Shown here: piece after piece, positions 46,616 through 58,547 of the stretch | Numbering within the stretch: position 1 is the stretch's first letter | How the letters are laid out: each line of letters starts with the position of its first letter | Assembly: GCF_000340795.1 (NCBI RefSeq) | Contig: NC_020294.1 | Span: 372,001-436,000 of the forward strand | Length of the DNA: 64,000 bases | From: Candidatus Kinetoplastibacterium desouzaii TCC079E | Lineage (GTDB): Bacteria; Pseudomonadota; Gammaproteobacteria; Burkholderiales; Burkholderiaceae_B | Reading direction: 5' to 3' | The notes under the pieces: model-generated | Database searches by the model: none | Seen by the model: only the letters and a program-made list of their open reading frames with translations | What the model was told of the DNA's origin: nothing | Position numbers and translations under genes: made by a program

Positions 46616-46888
46616 TTATTTATGATTATCTGTATAAGGCAACAAAGCTAAGAAACGTGCTCTTTTAATAGCTATTCCTAATTGACGCTGATATATTGCT
46701 TTTGTTCCTGTAAGACGAGCAGGTATTATCTTACCATTTTCTTGTATGAAATCTTTTAATGTATCTACGTCTTTGTAATCTATTTCTTCTACATTGGCAA
46801 CTGTAAATCTGCAAAATTTGCGACGTTTAAACAAAGGATTTTGTTGTACAAATTTACGTTTTTCCTTAGGTTTTCCATAAAACGACAT
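46616..46888 (-). CDS. rpsR: 30S ribosomal protein S18
   Basis: S18 pairs with S6 in the platform of the 30S subunit. It is 90 aa. The family core is [19 protein letters not shown] then [21 protein letters not shown] and [17 protein letters not shown]. The single Cys of CRF and the basic KEKRKF start are typical. It stands between priB and rplI in the conserved ribosomal operon. Confidence 0.97.
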   Translation of the reverse strand: MSFYGKPKEKRKFVQQNPLFKRRKFCRFTVANVEEIDYKDVDTLKDFIQENGKIIPARLTGTKAIYQRQLGIAIKRARFLALLPYTDNHK

Positions 46889-46957
46889 TTTTATACCTTT
46901 AAATTTGGCTATAAATTAAAAACTCAAAGTTAAATTCTTATAAGAAATACTCTTATA

Positions 46958-47254
46958 TTAATCACTAAGATTTATTATTCTTTGTAAATGAAATCTTAAC
47001 GACATAGAGTTTCTATACTTTAATGCGATGAAACCACTAACACAAAATTCTTTATCATTAGGGATTTTATTTATAACATTAGTCAAATCACCTACAACAA
47101 TAGAATTAATCAATAAATTTACATCTCTCTCAATACCAGCTTCTATCACTTTAGAAAAACTCTTCAAGGTTATTTCTAATATCGGAACACCAGCATGATT
47201 ATATCTTATAGTATTTCTACTTATAATCATCGCACTAAGGTTAAGAACATTCAT
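46958..47254 (-). CDS. priB: Primosomal replication protein PriB
   Basis: PriB is a small single-strand DNA-binding OB-fold protein that helps PriA restart replication. It is 98 aa and sits in its standard place between rpsF and rpsR. Family features are the start NVLNLSAMIISRNTIRYNHAG, GVPILEITLKS and the strand-turn GDLTNVINKIPNDKEFCVSGFIA and the end LRFHLQRIINL. Sequence divergence is marked, so the call leans on position as well as on the OB-fold pattern. Confidence 0.87.
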   Translation of the reverse strand: MNVLNLSAMIISRNTIRYNHAGVPILEITLKSFSKVIEAGIERDVNLLINSIVVGDLTNVINKIPNDKEFCVSGFIALKYRNSMSLRFHLQRIINLSD

Positions 47255-47273
47255 TATTATAGTTGATTAACTA

Positions 47274-47645
47274 TTATTCTGATTGATCAATATCTTCATC
47301 CAATAAACTATTGGCTTCTTCTTTTTTTACAGATTTCATCATAATAGAAAGATCTGTAACAGGTTTTTTCTTTTTAATCAATAAATGTCTCAAAATAGCA
47401 TCATTATAACGAAATGAGTTTTCTAACTCATCAAGAATATCTTGAGAACATTCAATATTCATACAAATATAATGTGCCTTTGCTAATTTCTGAATTGGGT
47501 ATGCTAATTGACGTCTACCCCAATCTTCTGTACGGTGAACTAATCCCTTACCATCTGTAACAAGAGAACTATATCTTTCTATCATAGATTGTATTTGTTC
47601 ACTCTGATCAGGATGAACTATAAACACAATTTCATAATTTTTCAT
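47274..47645 (-). CDS. rpsF: 30S ribosomal protein S6
   Basis: S6 is a ribosomal protein of the 30S platform that binds S18. It is 123 aa: [18 protein letters not shown] at the start, [18 protein letters not shown] and [11 protein letters not shown] in the middle, and the [20 protein letters not shown] segment. The acidic C-terminal tail ([15 protein letters not shown]) is a usual S6 trait and the site of RimK glutamylation in some bacteria. It opens the ribosomal operon after a 150-base gap from folE2. Confidence 0.97.
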   Translation of the reverse strand: MKNYEIVFIVHPDQSEQIQSMIERYSSLVTDGKGLVHRTEDWGRRQLAYPIQKLAKAHYICMNIECSQDILDELENSFRYNDAILRHLLIKKKKPVTDLSIMMKSVKKEEANSLLDEDIDQSE

Positions 47646-47704
47646 AACAATAAAACTCCTTGTGGTTGTTTAGAAAATACAGTTTAATGTATTCAATCAA
47701 AACA

Positions 47705-47722
47705 GCCAGATATAAATCTGGC
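47705..47722 (-). terminator. Candidate folE2 terminator
   Basis: GCCAGAT (47705-47711), loop ATAA, ATCTGGC (47716-47722): a 7-bp G-C-rich stem in the folE2-rpsF spacer. On the minus strand it is followed by TGTTTTGATT. It ends the dxs-folE2 unit before the ribosomal operon. Confidence 0.65.
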
Positions 47723-47795
47723 AAGTATATAAAATTTAAATATTTTAATTATACTAATTAAAATATTTAGTTAAAATTTATCATTCTTACGGATA

Positions 47796-48614
47796 TTATA
47801 CACTTTTTTCAATCACTGCATAAGCAGAATGATTATGTATAGATTCAAAATTTTCAGCTTCTATTTTATATTTAGAAATATTAATTAAATTTTTATCTAT
47901 GCGAGAAGCTAAATCTCGAATTAAGTCTTCTACAAATTTAGGATGATCGTAAGCATACTCTGTAACATATTTCTCATCCGGTCTTTTTAGTAAAGACCAT
48001 AGTTCACAAGAAGACTCTTCTTCGGCAAATCTAATAAATTTAGAAATGCTAATATCTGAAATTTCTTTAAAAATAATAGATAATGTTATATTAGATCTTT
48101 GATTATGAGCACCATAAGTAGAAATGGCCTTAGAACAAGGACATAAGCTAGTTACTGGAATTTGCAAGATTAATTCAAACTCATCTTTTGATTCCTTGTT
48201 AACACGTACTATAAATTCTACTTGATAATTCATTAAACTTTTTACTTTAGAAACTGGTGCTGTTTTTTCCATAAAAAAAGGGAAAGATAAGGAAATATCA
48301 CCACTATTAGATTGTAATAAATCTAACATTTCCAAAGCCATTTGATGTAGTAATTCCGGAGTTAAAATTTTTAAACGATATTGTTCCAATAATGTTATGA
48401 ATCTAGACATATGAGTACCTTTATCCTTTTCGGATAAAGAAACGGTCATTGTCCAATTAGCTGTAGTATTTTGAGTTTTAGAATCTAAATCTGAAATAAT
48501 AGCAGGCAAGCAAAGATTACGAATACCGACGCGTTTGATAGGAATATGTCTTTTATCACTTAAACTTTGTATATCAGGTATTGTAGAATCTGGATTTAAA
48601 GTATTAATAGTCAT
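47796..48614 (-). CDS. folE2: GTP cyclohydrolase FolE2 (type IB)
   Basis: FolE2 makes dihydroneopterin triphosphate from GTP, the first step of folate synthesis; it is the metal-flexible type that replaces zinc-dependent FolE. It is 272 aa. Markers are RVGIRNLCLPAII, the TVSLSEKDKGTHMSRF block, PVTSLCPCSKAISTYGAHNQR with the active-site Cys, and the Glu-rich EEESSCELWSLLKRPDEK. It follows dxs by about 70 bases on the same strand, a neighbour pair often seen in Betaproteobacteria. Confidence 0.96.
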   Translation of the reverse strand: MTINTLNPDSTIPDIQSLSDKRHIPIKRVGIRNLCLPAIISDLDSKTQNTTANWTMTVSLSEKDKGTHMSRFITLLEQYRLKILTPELLHQMALEMLDLLQSNSGDISLSFPFFMEKTAPVSKVKSLMNYQVEFIVRVNKESKDEFELILQIPVTSLCPCSKAISTYGAHNQRSNITLSIIFKEISDISISKFIRFAEEESSCELWSLLKRPDEKYVTEYAYDHPKFVEDLIRDLASRIDKNLINISKYKIEAENFESIHNHSAYAVIEKSV

Positions 48615-48681
48615 TTATTAAAATCAATCTAATTAGTTTTAGAAATAAAGTGGTATATTTTCAGAATTTATTATTATAGAA

Positions 48682-50547
48682 TCAAACATATAAATTTTTA
48701 AAGGTAGATATTATTGACGATTCTATTCCTTCAGGATCTAATCCTATTTCATGGTTTAATTGTTTCAAATCTCCTTGATCAATAAATCTATCTGGTATAC
48801 CTAATTGAAGAACAGGAATTTGGAAATTATTTTTATTTAAAACTTCTAGAACAGCAGAACCAGCACCTCCTAATATAGCATTATCCTCTAAAGTAACAAT
48901 AGCATTATGATTTTTAGCTAAACTTATAATTAAATTTTCATCTAATGGTTTTACGAATCTCATATCAGCCACAGTAAAATCTTTTTTATTAGCAACAATC
49001 ATGGCATTATTAACTAAAGTACCAAATCCAAGAATAACTATATTCTTACCTAACCTACGAACTATACCATAACCTATTTTTACAGTGTCAAGTTTTATAG
49101 AAACATTAACACCAATCACTTCTCCTCTAGGATATCTCACTGCAGAAGGACCTTTATATTTATAACATGTAGTTAATAATAAACGTTGCTCATTTTCGTC
49201 AGATGGAGTGGCAATAATTAGATTTGGAATACATCTCAAAAAAGAAATATCATAATTGCCAGAATGTGTAGCTCCATCAGCACCTACTAAACCAGAACGA
49301 TCTATAGCAAAAGTTACATCTAAATTTTGAATAGCAACATCATGTATTAATTGGTCATAAGCTCTTTGTAAAAAAGTAGAGTAAATTGCAACTACTGGTT
49401 TTAAATCATCACAAGCCATTCCAGCTGCAAATGTAACAGCGTGTTGTTCAGAAATACCAACATCAAAATATCTATCAGGGAAAAACTCTCCAAAATCTAC
49501 TAATCCACTACCTTCTCTCATAGCTGGTGTAACTCCAATTAGATTAGAGTCCTCATTAGCCATATCACATATCCAACAACCAAAAATTTGAGAAAATGTT
49601 TTTTTTAATTCTTTTTTGTTAGCACTAATAATTCCAGTTTGCAAATTAAATTTGCCAAGACCATGATAGAGAATTGGATCTTTTTCTGCCAAATCATAAC
49701 CCTTGCCTTTTTTTGTAACAATATGTAAAAAATTTAAACCATAATTTGATTTTAGATTCTGGAAATAACTTACTAATAAATTTATATCATGTCCATCAAT
49801 TGGACCAGAATAATTAAATCCAAATTCTTCAAAGAATGTTTTTGAAACAACAGAATTTTTAATACTAAATTCATTGTCATTATTTATTTTTATATCTTGG
49901 TTAGTATGCAAAAATTCTTTTTTAACTTTATTATCCACTGCAGCATAAAAACGACCTTGCATTAAATAAGTAAAATAACGATTAAGAGCTCCAACTGGAG
50001 GTGATATAGACATATGATTATCATTTAAAATGACTAAAAGATTAATATCATCCATAACACCTGCATTATTTAAAGCCTCAAAAGCCATTCCGGACGATAT
50101 TGCACCATCACCAATAACAGCTATATGTTTTCTATCTAAATTCCCTTTTTTTCTAGCAGCGCAAGCCATTCCTAATGCAGCTGATATAGAAGTAGAAGAA
50201 TGAGCAGTACCAAAAGAATCATACAATGACTCTGATCTTTTAGGAAAACCTGAAATTCCATGTCTTTGTCTAATTGTAAACATTCTATCTTTACGTCCAG
50301 TTAATATTTTATGTGGATATGATTGATGACCAACATCCCATATAAGAACATCATCAGGAGTATTAAAGACATAATGTAATGCTATTGTTAGTTCAATAAC
50401 CCCCAAACTAGAAGATAAATGCCCACCAGTATTAGAAACTAGATTTAGAACCTCCATACGTAACTCATTTGCTACTTTCTTAAGAAGATCAGAAGGCAAT
50501 TCTCTTAAATCTGATGGTAAATTGATATTATCTAATAATTTAGGCAT
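48682..50547 (-). CDS. dxs: 1-deoxy-D-xylulose-5-phosphate synthase
   Basis: Dxs condenses pyruvate and glyceraldehyde 3-phosphate to DXP, which feeds isoprenoids, thiamine and pyridoxal phosphate. It is 621 aa. TPP-binding is at [18 protein letters not shown] with [12 protein letters not shown]; the second half shows [12 protein letters not shown] and [15 protein letters not shown], and the C-terminal transketolase domain is complete. In most Burkholderiales ispA lies between xseB and dxs; here xseB ends 62 bases before dxs, so ispA is missing from the site. Confidence 0.97.
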   Translation of the reverse strand: MPKLLDNINLPSDLRELPSDLLKKVANELRMEVLNLVSNTGGHLSSSLGVIELTIALHYVFNTPDDVLIWDVGHQSYPHKILTGRKDRMFTIRQRHGISGFPKRSESLYDSFGTAHSSTSISAALGMACAARKKGNLDRKHIAVIGDGAISSGMAFEALNNAGVMDDINLLVILNDNHMSISPPVGALNRYFTYLMQGRFYAAVDNKVKKEFLHTNQDIKINNDNEFSIKNSVVSKTFFEEFGFNYSGPIDGHDINLLVSYFQNLKSNYGLNFLHIVTKKGKGYDLAEKDPILYHGLGKFNLQTGIISANKKELKKTFSQIFGCWICDMANEDSNLIGVTPAMREGSGLVDFGEFFPDRYFDVGISEQHAVTFAAGMACDDLKPVVAIYSTFLQRAYDQLIHDVAIQNLDVTFAIDRSGLVGADGATHSGNYDISFLRCIPNLIIATPSDENEQRLLLTTCYKYKGPSAVRYPRGEVIGVNVSIKLDTVKIGYGIVRRLGKNIVILGFGTLVNNAMIVANKKDFTVADMRFVKPLDENLIISLAKNHNAIVTLEDNAILGGAGSAVLEVLNKNNFQIPVLQLGIPDRFIDQGDLKQLNHEIGLDPEGIESSIISTFKNLYV

Positions 50548-50608
50548 AACAAATATTATTTCTCGTCTAGAAAAGAAATAGATAAATATATTAATATTTC
50601 ATAACAAA

Positions 50609-50824
50609 TTATAATTCTTCTATTTTATCGCTATCTACTGGTTTTAATAATTCTTCTTCTAAAATTTTTATAGTTTGCTCTGCTTTAGAAATATGATTCT
50701 GACAAAATTTCACTAATTCTACTCCTCTACTATAAAGTAAAAGTGATTTTTCTAAACTAGTATTATCTTCTTCCATACTTACAACTAAAGATTCTAATTC
50801 AGATAAAGCGTTCTCAAAATTCAT
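50609..50824 (-). CDS. xseB: Exodeoxyribonuclease VII small subunit
   Basis: XseB is the small subunit of exonuclease VII, which degrades single-stranded DNA from both ends. It is 71 aa: NFENALSELESLVVSMEEDN then LEKSLLLYSRGVELVKFCQ, followed by a C-terminal helix (SKAEQTIKILEEE). It forms a two-helix bundle. It is the first gene of the xseB-dxs-folE2 run. The large subunit XseA is not in the window. Confidence 0.93.
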   Translation of the reverse strand: MNFENALSELESLVVSMEEDNTSLEKSLLLYSRGVELVKFCQNHISKAEQTIKILEEELLKPVDSDKIEEL

Positions 50825-51125
50825 CTTGTTTCCTATAAAACTATAAATTCATCAATAAGTTATTATTAAATAACATATACAATCAATTATATACACTATT
50901 TTGTATCTGTTTAAATAAAAAACTAATGATTAAGAATCAAAAATTAAAATGCATTTTTAACACAAGATCAAAAATAAAAAGATTAAACTATAAGATTTAT
51001 TATATCTCTAAGTATAGAGATATAATATACATTCTTATTTGGCTAGCATAGTTAAATATTTTATAAAAACTCAATCAATATATTTAAACTACGAGAAGAA
51101 TAAATTTAAGAAACACCAAAAATCA
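50825..51125. other. Non-coding spacer between xseB and tRNA-Ile
   Basis: About 300 bases without a gene; an open frame on the plus strand at 51039 only reads across the antisense strand of the tRNA. It contains the stem TATATCTCTA-AGTA-TAGAGATATA (51001-51024), which may end the tRNA-Ile or rpoD transcript, and presumably the xseB promoter. I see no other structure. Confidence 0.6.
51001..51024 (-). terminator. Candidate terminator after tRNA-Ile
   Basis: Perfect 10-bp stem (51001-51010 and 51015-51024) with loop AGTA, made mostly of A and T, about 100 bases after the 3' end of tRNA-Ile on the minus strand. The tail is not strongly T-rich. Confidence 0.4.
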
Positions 51126-51204
<79 letters not shown>

Positions 51205-51249
51205 AATTCTTTATTGTAAAAGAATTTATTTTTTTTTGCAACAAAAAAA

Positions 51250-53496
51250 TTAATTATCTAAAAAACTTTTTAATTTATCAGCTCTACTAGGATGTCTTAA
51301 TTTTCTCAAAGCCTTAGCTTCAATTTGCCTAATACGTTCTCTAGTAACATCAAATTGTCGCCCAACCTCTTCTAATGTTTGATCTGTATTCATTTCTATA
51401 CCAAATCTCATTCTTAAAACTTTAGCTTCTCTTGGTGTTAAAGAATCAAGAACTTCTTTGACTATATCTCTCATTGATCCGTGTAAAGCAGAATCTGAAG
51501 GAGCCAATGTAGTTGTATCTTCTATAAAATCTCCCAAATGAGAATCATCATCATCACCTATTTGGGTTTCCATAGATATGGGCTCTTTAGCAATTTTTAA
51601 TATTTTTCTAATTTTATCTTCAGGAATATCCATTTGTTTAGATAAAACTGAAGGGTCTGGTTCCATACCTGTTTCTTGTAGAATTTGACGACTAATACGA
51701 TTCATCTTGTTTATAGTTTCAATCATATGAACAGGTATACGAATTGTTCTTGCTTGATCAGCAATAGACCTAGTAATTGCCTGCCTAATCCACCACGTAG
51801 CATATGTAGAAAATTTATATCCCCTACGATATTCAAATTTATCTACAGCTTTCATTAAACCTATATTCCCCTCTTGAATTAAATCAAGAAATTGCAAACC
51901 TCTATTTGTATATTTTTTTGCGATAGATATTACTAAACGTAAATTAGCTTCTGTCATTTCTTTTTTTGCTTTACGCGCTTTACTTTCTCCACTTGTCATT
52001 TGTTTGTTGATTTCTTTGAAATCTTTAATTGGCAATATAATTTTTTCCTGAATTTCTAATAATTTTTTTTGAACACTTTGTATCATTAAAGAAAAAGGTT
52101 CTAATAATTTAAAATATTTACTATTTATTACAGGATCTTCGATTAACCAATTCAAATTGCTTTCTTTACCAACAAAAAAAGAAATAAAGTCCTCTCTAGG
52201 CATACCTGCTTTTTCAACACAAATATCTAAAATATTCCTTTCTATAATTCTAATTTCTTTCATATGAGATCTAATAGAATCAGCTAATTTTTCTACCATC
52301 TTAGCATTGAATCTAACACCCATAAGTTCTTTTTGTATAGAATCTTTTGCCTCTAAATAATCTTTTGAACAATACCCGTGGTTATAATATGCAAATTTCA
52401 TTTGCTCTAATAATTTACTAACCTCTGAAAACTTCTGTAAACTTTTAGTTTTTAAATTCTCTAGCTGTTTACTAGACATAACTCCTGTTGTATCTTCATC
52501 AAATTCCTCTTCTTCAATAAAACCTATACCAGCATATTCTTCACCATCATCAGGATCTATTAAACCATCTACAACTTCATCTATTTGTATTTGACCAGAA
52601 CTAACACGATCTATATCTAATAAAATCTCATTTAAAGTAGTAGGACAAGCAGAAATAGAAGCAATCATTAAACTCAAACCTTCTTCTATTCTTTTTGCTA
52701 TCTCTATTTCCCCTTCTCTTGTTAACAATTCTACAGTACCCATTTCTCTCATATACATACGAACAGGGTCTGTTGTTCTACCAAAATCAGAATCCACAGT
52801 AGTCAAAGCAACTTCAGTTTCATCCTCAACATCATCATCATTTGAAATTATAGGAGCAGTTTCACTCATTAATAAGGTATCTACATCTGGTGCTTGTTCA
52901 TACACAGATATACCCATATCATTAAAAGTACTAACTATGGTATCTACAACTTCATCATCAAATAAATCATCTGGTAAAGTATCATTTATTTCACTAAAAG
53001 TTAAGTAACCTTTTTCTTTCCCTAATTTAATAAGATTCTTAAGATTATTACGTCGAGACTCATATTCTTCTTGTGATATAGGCCCCTTGGAAATTAAATC
53101 TTTAGCATCATTTTTACTTTTTCTACCACGCTTATTAATGGTTTTACTATAAGCTGCTACATCATTGCTATCAATATCTGATGAATCATCATCAAAAACC
53201 TCATCATTAGAACTATCTTCGATATCATTGTCTTGTATTATATTAAGGCTTTTTTTTGACAAAAGATTTGACTTTATATTGATAAATACATTTTCATCTA
53301 GTTGAGAAAATATGTTTTCAGAACTATCAGATAATGCTTTAATTTTTATATGATCTTTTTTATAATTTTTAGATTTAGATGATTCTTTATTTTGTGTTAA
53401 TAACTTAGCATCTTTTTCTTGTAAATCATTAATTTTCTTTTTTTTTAAACTGGTTTTTGAAACTTCTTTGTTTTCACCAGTAATCTTAGTTACCAT
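51250..53496 (-). CDS. rpoD: RNA polymerase primary sigma factor RpoD
   Basis: RpoD directs core RNA polymerase to housekeeping promoters. It is 748 aa, as expected for the long proteobacterial type with a non-conserved region. The first ~120 residues are Lys/Ser/Asp-rich and low in complexity; region 1.1 follows ([19 protein letters not shown]), then [20 protein letters not shown] (1.2). Region 2 is [14 protein letters not shown] and [18 protein letters not shown], region 3 is [14 protein letters not shown], and region 4 is [14 protein letters not shown]-like with [20 protein letters not shown]. It follows dnaG by 140 bases in the macromolecular-synthesis order. Confidence 0.97.
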   Translation of the reverse strand: MVTKITGENKEVSKTSLKKKKINDLQEKDAKLLTQNKESSKSKNYKKDHIKIKALSDSSENIFSQLDENVFINIKSNLLSKKSLNIIQDNDIEDSSNDEVFDDDSSDIDSNDVAAYSKTINKRGRKSKNDAKDLISKGPISQEEYESRRNNLKNLIKLGKEKGYLTFSEINDTLPDDLFDDEVVDTIVSTFNDMGISVYEQAPDVDTLLMSETAPIISNDDDVEDETEVALTTVDSDFGRTTDPVRMYMREMGTVELLTREGEIEIAKRIEEGLSLMIASISACPTTLNEILLDIDRVSSGQIQIDEVVDGLIDPDDGEEYAGIGFIEEEEFDEDTTGVMSSKQLENLKTKSLQKFSEVSKLLEQMKFAYYNHGYCSKDYLEAKDSIQKELMGVRFNAKMVEKLADSIRSHMKEIRIIERNILDICVEKAGMPREDFISFFVGKESNLNWLIEDPVINSKYFKLLEPFSLMIQSVQKKLLEIQEKIILPIKDFKEINKQMTSGESKARKAKKEMTEANLRLVISIAKKYTNRGLQFLDLIQEGNIGLMKAVDKFEYRRGYKFSTYATWWIRQAITRSIADQARTIRIPVHMIETINKMNRISRQILQETGMEPDPSVLSKQMDIPEDKIRKILKIAKEPISMETQIGDDDDSHLGDFIEDTTTLAPSDSALHGSMRDIVKEVLDSLTPREAKVLRMRFGIEMNTDQTLEEVGRQFDVTRERIRQIEAKALRKLRHPSRADKLKSFLDN

Positions 53497-53636
53497 ATCT
53501 CTTCCGTGGAATTAAAATTTATTAATAAATAATTAAAAAAGTCACAAACCTCAGTAAAAAGCTTGACAGTAAAACTGTTAATTATAAAAAGAAAAGAATT
53601 CGAATAATTTTACCAAAAAATATTGATTAACATGGA

Positions 53637-55463
53637 TTAATTTTTAGTTAAAATGATTTTTTTAATAGAAATTATTTTCTTAGACAAATCTTTATATTTA
53701 TTTATTTCTTGTTCTGAAGTTAAACCATTCTCCACAAGTAAATCAATATCTTTTTTTAAAGAATTATACTCAATTAATAACAAAGAGTCTTCCCATTCTT
53801 TTATTGGGTCAGGTAAAGAATTTTTAACATAATTATCATTAAATGAATGAATTATATTATATAATTCGGAATCTTTAGACACTATTTGTTTTAAAGAATT
53901 TAAATTTCTAGCATTACTACTTTGAACAAGTAAAATTAAATCTCTAACCAGTTTTAAATCTGGATGTTTATCTATAATTTCTAATTGCTGGTTACCTACC
54001 ATGCTATCAATTGATTCTAAATTAGACATTAATAAATTTAGCAAATGAGTTGCCAGAGAAGGAAGAAATTGGAGTATATTGCTTCTTTTCTTATTATATT
54101 TAAGATAATTCGTCTTATAATAACCATCTGAATTTTTTAAACCATAATTATTATTTGAATTATCTATATTTGAAGTATTATTATCAGATAATCTAATTAA
54201 ATCTTTATCAGTCATATTTAACAAACCAGCTATTTCTTTTTCCATTTGAATGCGCAATAGATTATTGGATATCAATTTTAATAAAGAATTTGCTTCATTC
54301 CAATAAGAAATTCTTCCTTCAACCTCTGAAATTAGATGTTTTTTAGACAGCTCATTAATAAAAAATTTAGATAAAGGAATAGAATTATTTATTTTTTCTT
54401 TAAAAGCATCCACACCTTTACTGGATATATAAGAATCAGGGTCATATGCATCATCTAAAATAAGAAATCTTATTTCAGAAGTATCTTTCAACTCATTCAA
54501 GCAGGTTGTTAAAGCTCTCCAAGCAGCCACATAACCTGCTTTATCTCCATCAAAACTAAAAATTATTTTATTTGTTATAGATAATAGACTCTTAATATGA
54601 TCAGAAGTTACAGATGTACCAAGAGTAGCTACTACATTAGTTATACCACTTTTAAAAAGGCTAATAACATCCATGTATCCTTCAACTACTATTACATATC
54701 CATATTTTCTTATACTATTTTTAGCTTCCCATAAACCATACAACTCTCTTCTTTTTGAAAATAAAATTGTTTCTGGAGAATTTAAATATTTTGGGGATTT
54801 ATTATCATCAATAGTTCTAGCACCAAAACCAACTATTTTTCCATAAAAATTTCTTATAGGAAACATAATTCGTTCTCTGAATCTATCATATCTACGACCA
54901 TTTTCAGCGTCTACAACAAGACCTATCTCTACTAGTAGATTATCATCATTGTAATTACTAAAACATTTTGATAAAAAATTATTATCTTTTCCTGACCAAC
55001 CGATACCAAAAATATTTATATAATTGCTATTAAGACCTCTTTTCTTTAAGTAGCTGACAGCTTGCAAATTTTTAAATAGATAACCATTATAAAATTTTTG
55101 AGCCTGACTCATAATCTTAAAACAAAGGTCTTCTTTCTTTTGTTTATGAAGAAACACAGTATCTTTGTTTTCACTCACAGGAATAGTCATTCCTGCATAT
55201 AATGCAAGTTTATCTACGGCTTCCTTAAAACTAAGACCTAGATGATTCATCACAAAAGTAATAGCATCCCCATGAGAGCCACAACCGAAACAGTGATAAA
55301 TTTTTTTCGATGAACTAACAGTGAAAGAAGGGCTATTCTCAGAATGAAATGGGCATAGTCCTACTAAATTAGCTCCAGATTTTTTTAAAGAAACATAATG
55401 CCCAATTACAACAGATATATCTAATTTAAGCAATAATTCTTGTATAAAATATTTTGGAATCAA
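53637..55463 (-). CDS. dnaG: DNA primase DnaG
   Basis: DnaG makes RNA primers on the lagging strand. It is 608 aa and starts with TTG (55463), giving MIPKYFIQELLLKLDI, the exact family N-terminus. The zinc module uses Cys37, His40, Cys58 and Cys61 (CPFH...CFGCGSHGDA). The TOPRIM part shows IVVEGYMDVISLF and FSFDGDKAGYVAAWRA. The C-terminal DnaB-binding domain is diverged and Asn-rich. No ribosome binding site is seen, and it lies 12 bases after rpsU, so coupling to rpsU translation is likely. Confidence 0.96.
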   Translation of the reverse strand: MIPKYFIQELLLKLDISVVIGHYVSLKKSGANLVGLCPFHSENSPSFTVSSSKKIYHCFGCGSHGDAITFVMNHLGLSFKEAVDKLALYAGMTIPVSENKDTVFLHKQKKEDLCFKIMSQAQKFYNGYLFKNLQAVSYLKKRGLNSNYINIFGIGWSGKDNNFLSKCFSNYNDDNLLVEIGLVVDAENGRRYDRFRERIMFPIRNFYGKIVGFGARTIDDNKSPKYLNSPETILFSKRRELYGLWEAKNSIRKYGYVIVVEGYMDVISLFKSGITNVVATLGTSVTSDHIKSLLSITNKIIFSFDGDKAGYVAAWRALTTCLNELKDTSEIRFLILDDAYDPDSYISSKGVDAFKEKINNSIPLSKFFINELSKKHLISEVEGRISYWNEANSLLKLISNNLLRIQMEKEIAGLLNMTDKDLIRLSDNNTSNIDNSNNNYGLKNSDGYYKTNYLKYNKKRSNILQFLPSLATHLLNLLMSNLESIDSMVGNQQLEIIDKHPDLKLVRDLILLVQSSNARNLNSLKQIVSKDSELYNIIHSFNDNYVKNSLPDPIKEWEDSLLLIEYNSLKKDIDLLVENGLTSEQEINKYKDLSKKIISIKKIILTKN

Positions 55464-55475
55464 GAAAAATATCTA

Positions 55476-55688
55476 TCAATACATACGTGGAGGTAACTGT
55501 TGACTACGTATACGTTTATAGTGACGCTTTACTGCAGCAGCTAATTTACGTTTTCTTTCTGCAGTAGGTTTTTCATAAAACTCTCTAGCACGTAATTCTG
55601 TAAGCAATCCAGTTTTTTCAACTGTTCGTTTAAAACGACGCATTGCAGATTCAAATGGTTCATTTTCTTTAAGTTTAACAATAGGCAT
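55476..55688 (-). CDS. rpsU: 30S ribosomal protein S21
   Basis: S21 is a small basic 30S protein near the anti-Shine-Dalgarno region that helps start translation. It is 70 aa: [20 protein letters not shown], the core [20 protein letters not shown] and [20 protein letters not shown]. It opens the rpsU-dnaG-rpoD macromolecular-synthesis order. The 277-base spacer before it (towards purA) should carry the promoter. Confidence 0.97.
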   Translation of the reverse strand: MPIVKLKENEPFESAMRRFKRTVEKTGLLTELRAREFYEKPTAERKRKLAAAVKRHYKRIRSQQLPPRMY

Positions 55689-55901
55689 AATTAATTTTCA
55701 ATAAAAAATGTTTTTATAAAAAAACCCAGACTAATTATAAAAATAATATAAATATATTAAATATTTACATAAGATTTGTAAAATATAAAACAATAAGATT
55801 TAAGATGTGTATTGTATCTTAAATTAATGATAAAAATCAATAATAAAAATATCTATAAAGGCATCAAAACTTATTGAACACAAGAATAGATAAGAAATTC
55901 A

Positions 55902-55935
55902 GAGAAAGAATAAAAAATAAATAATATTCTTTCTC
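55902..55935 (-). terminator. Candidate purA terminator
   Basis: GAGAAAGAAT (55902-55911) and ATTCTTTCTC (55926-55935), a perfect 10-bp stem with a 14-base loop, lie 30 bases after the purA stop on the minus strand, and are followed by TGAATTTCTTAT. Confidence 0.6.
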
Positions 55936-55965
55936 GAAAAACATGTTAAAGAACAAGTTTTTTAC

Positions 55966-57270
<1,305 letters not shown>

Positions 57271-57339
57271 TCAAAAAAAATATAAAGAATATTAACTAAT
57301 TTAACTGAGAGAATATTCTAAAGAAAAGTATAAACAAGT

Positions 57340-58503
57340 TTATAAATCATCCACTTGCCATACATCATTAAATAAAACAAGCTTACGATCAAACACAAAC
57401 TCATCTTGACTTGGGTAACTTCCAGGTAATATTTGAATTACTATATTACCATCCTGGCGTAAACTCCTTATGATTTTCAATAATTTCTCATCACGACCCC
57501 AAGGAGCTAATATAGCACTTGGTTTCTTAACAGGTAACAGGCCAGCTGCCAATTTACGTAAATCTAAACTAAATCCCGTTGCTGGTCTTGCTCGACCAAA
57601 AGCAATTCCAACATTATCATAACGCCCTCCACTTACCAATGTATCACGCCAACCTTCAGCATATAAAGAAAAAGTAACTCCGGAATGATAACCATAACCC
57701 CAAACATCTGCCAAATCAATACTTAACTCAACTTCAGATGGTAAAGTATGAATTAAAGTTTCTAATTCATCTAAAGATCCTATAATACCGGGAATTGACG
57801 GTAAAGATCTTCTAGCTAATGATAGTACATCATATGTATCTCCATACAAAGAAGAAACTAATTGCAATGAATTTAATGTATCACTTCTTATGTTTTTTAT
57901 TTTATCTGCTAATCCTGCTAATCCAGAAACATCTTTTTCTCTTATTAAAGAAATAATTAAATCAATATTTACAGAAGCTGCATAATCAGAATTAATAATA
58001 CTACGAACTACTCCAGGATGACACAGATCAAGTTTAATTCCTTTTACACCAGCTGTTTTAAGTGTATCTAATGATAATTGTATTATTTCATAGTCAGCCT
58101 CAACTCCGGGATGACCATATATTTCAGCCCCAATTTGTAATTGTTCTCTACTAGATAAAGCGTCATTAGGATAAGCATTAAAAACATTGCCACAATAACA
58201 TAATCTAGTTACACCATCTCTATTCAACAAGTGAGCATCTATCCTACTAATTTGAGGGGTCATATCTGCTCTAACACCTAATGTCCTACCCGACAATTGA
58301 TCTATAAGTTTGCAAGTTCGAAGATTCAAATCACTACCTGTACTAGATAATAAAGAATCTATGTATTCTACTATTGGAGGACAAACAATTTCAAAACCAT
58401 AAGTTTTATATAGATCTATTAACTTATGACGCAATTCTTCTATGCGCCTAGCCTCTAATGGAAGAACATCAGCAAGATTTTCTGGCAATAACCAATTACC
58501 CAT
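57340..58503 (-). CDS. hisZ: ATP phosphoribosyltransferase regulatory subunit HisZ
   Basis: HisZ is a histidyl-tRNA-synthetase-like protein that pairs with short HisG to make and control the first enzyme of histidine synthesis. I use ATG 58503 (387 aa), supported by GAGGA 8 bases upstream; the longer TTG start at 58518 has no such site. Family features: [38 protein letters not shown] and [14 protein letters not shown], with [20 protein letters not shown]. It lacks the anticodon-binding domain of true HisRS. The hflC-hisZ-purA order is a Betaproteobacterial mark. HisG is not in this window. Confidence 0.95.
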   Translation of the reverse strand: MGNWLLPENLADVLPLEARRIEELRHKLIDLYKTYGFEIVCPPIVEYIDSLLSSTGSDLNLRTCKLIDQLSGRTLGVRADMTPQISRIDAHLLNRDGVTRLCYCGNVFNAYPNDALSSREQLQIGAEIYGHPGVEADYEIIQLSLDTLKTAGVKGIKLDLCHPGVVRSIINSDYAASVNIDLIISLIREKDVSGLAGLADKIKNIRSDTLNSLQLVSSLYGDTYDVLSLARRSLPSIPGIIGSLDELETLIHTLPSEVELSIDLADVWGYGYHSGVTFSLYAEGWRDTLVSGGRYDNVGIAFGRARPATGFSLDLRKLAAGLLPVKKPSAILAPWGRDEKLLKIIRSLRQDGNIVIQILPGSYPSQDEFVFDRKLVLFNDVWQVDDL

Positions 58504-58547
58504 ATGACATATCCTCAAAATAAAAAATGATTATCTAAAACTTAAAG

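Noticed and set aside
53560-53600. TTGACA with a nearby TATAAA on the plus strand between rpoD and dnaG, suggesting a plus-strand promoter
   Set aside because: The spacing (14 bases) is too short and no plus-strand gene follows; it is probably a chance match in the spacer.
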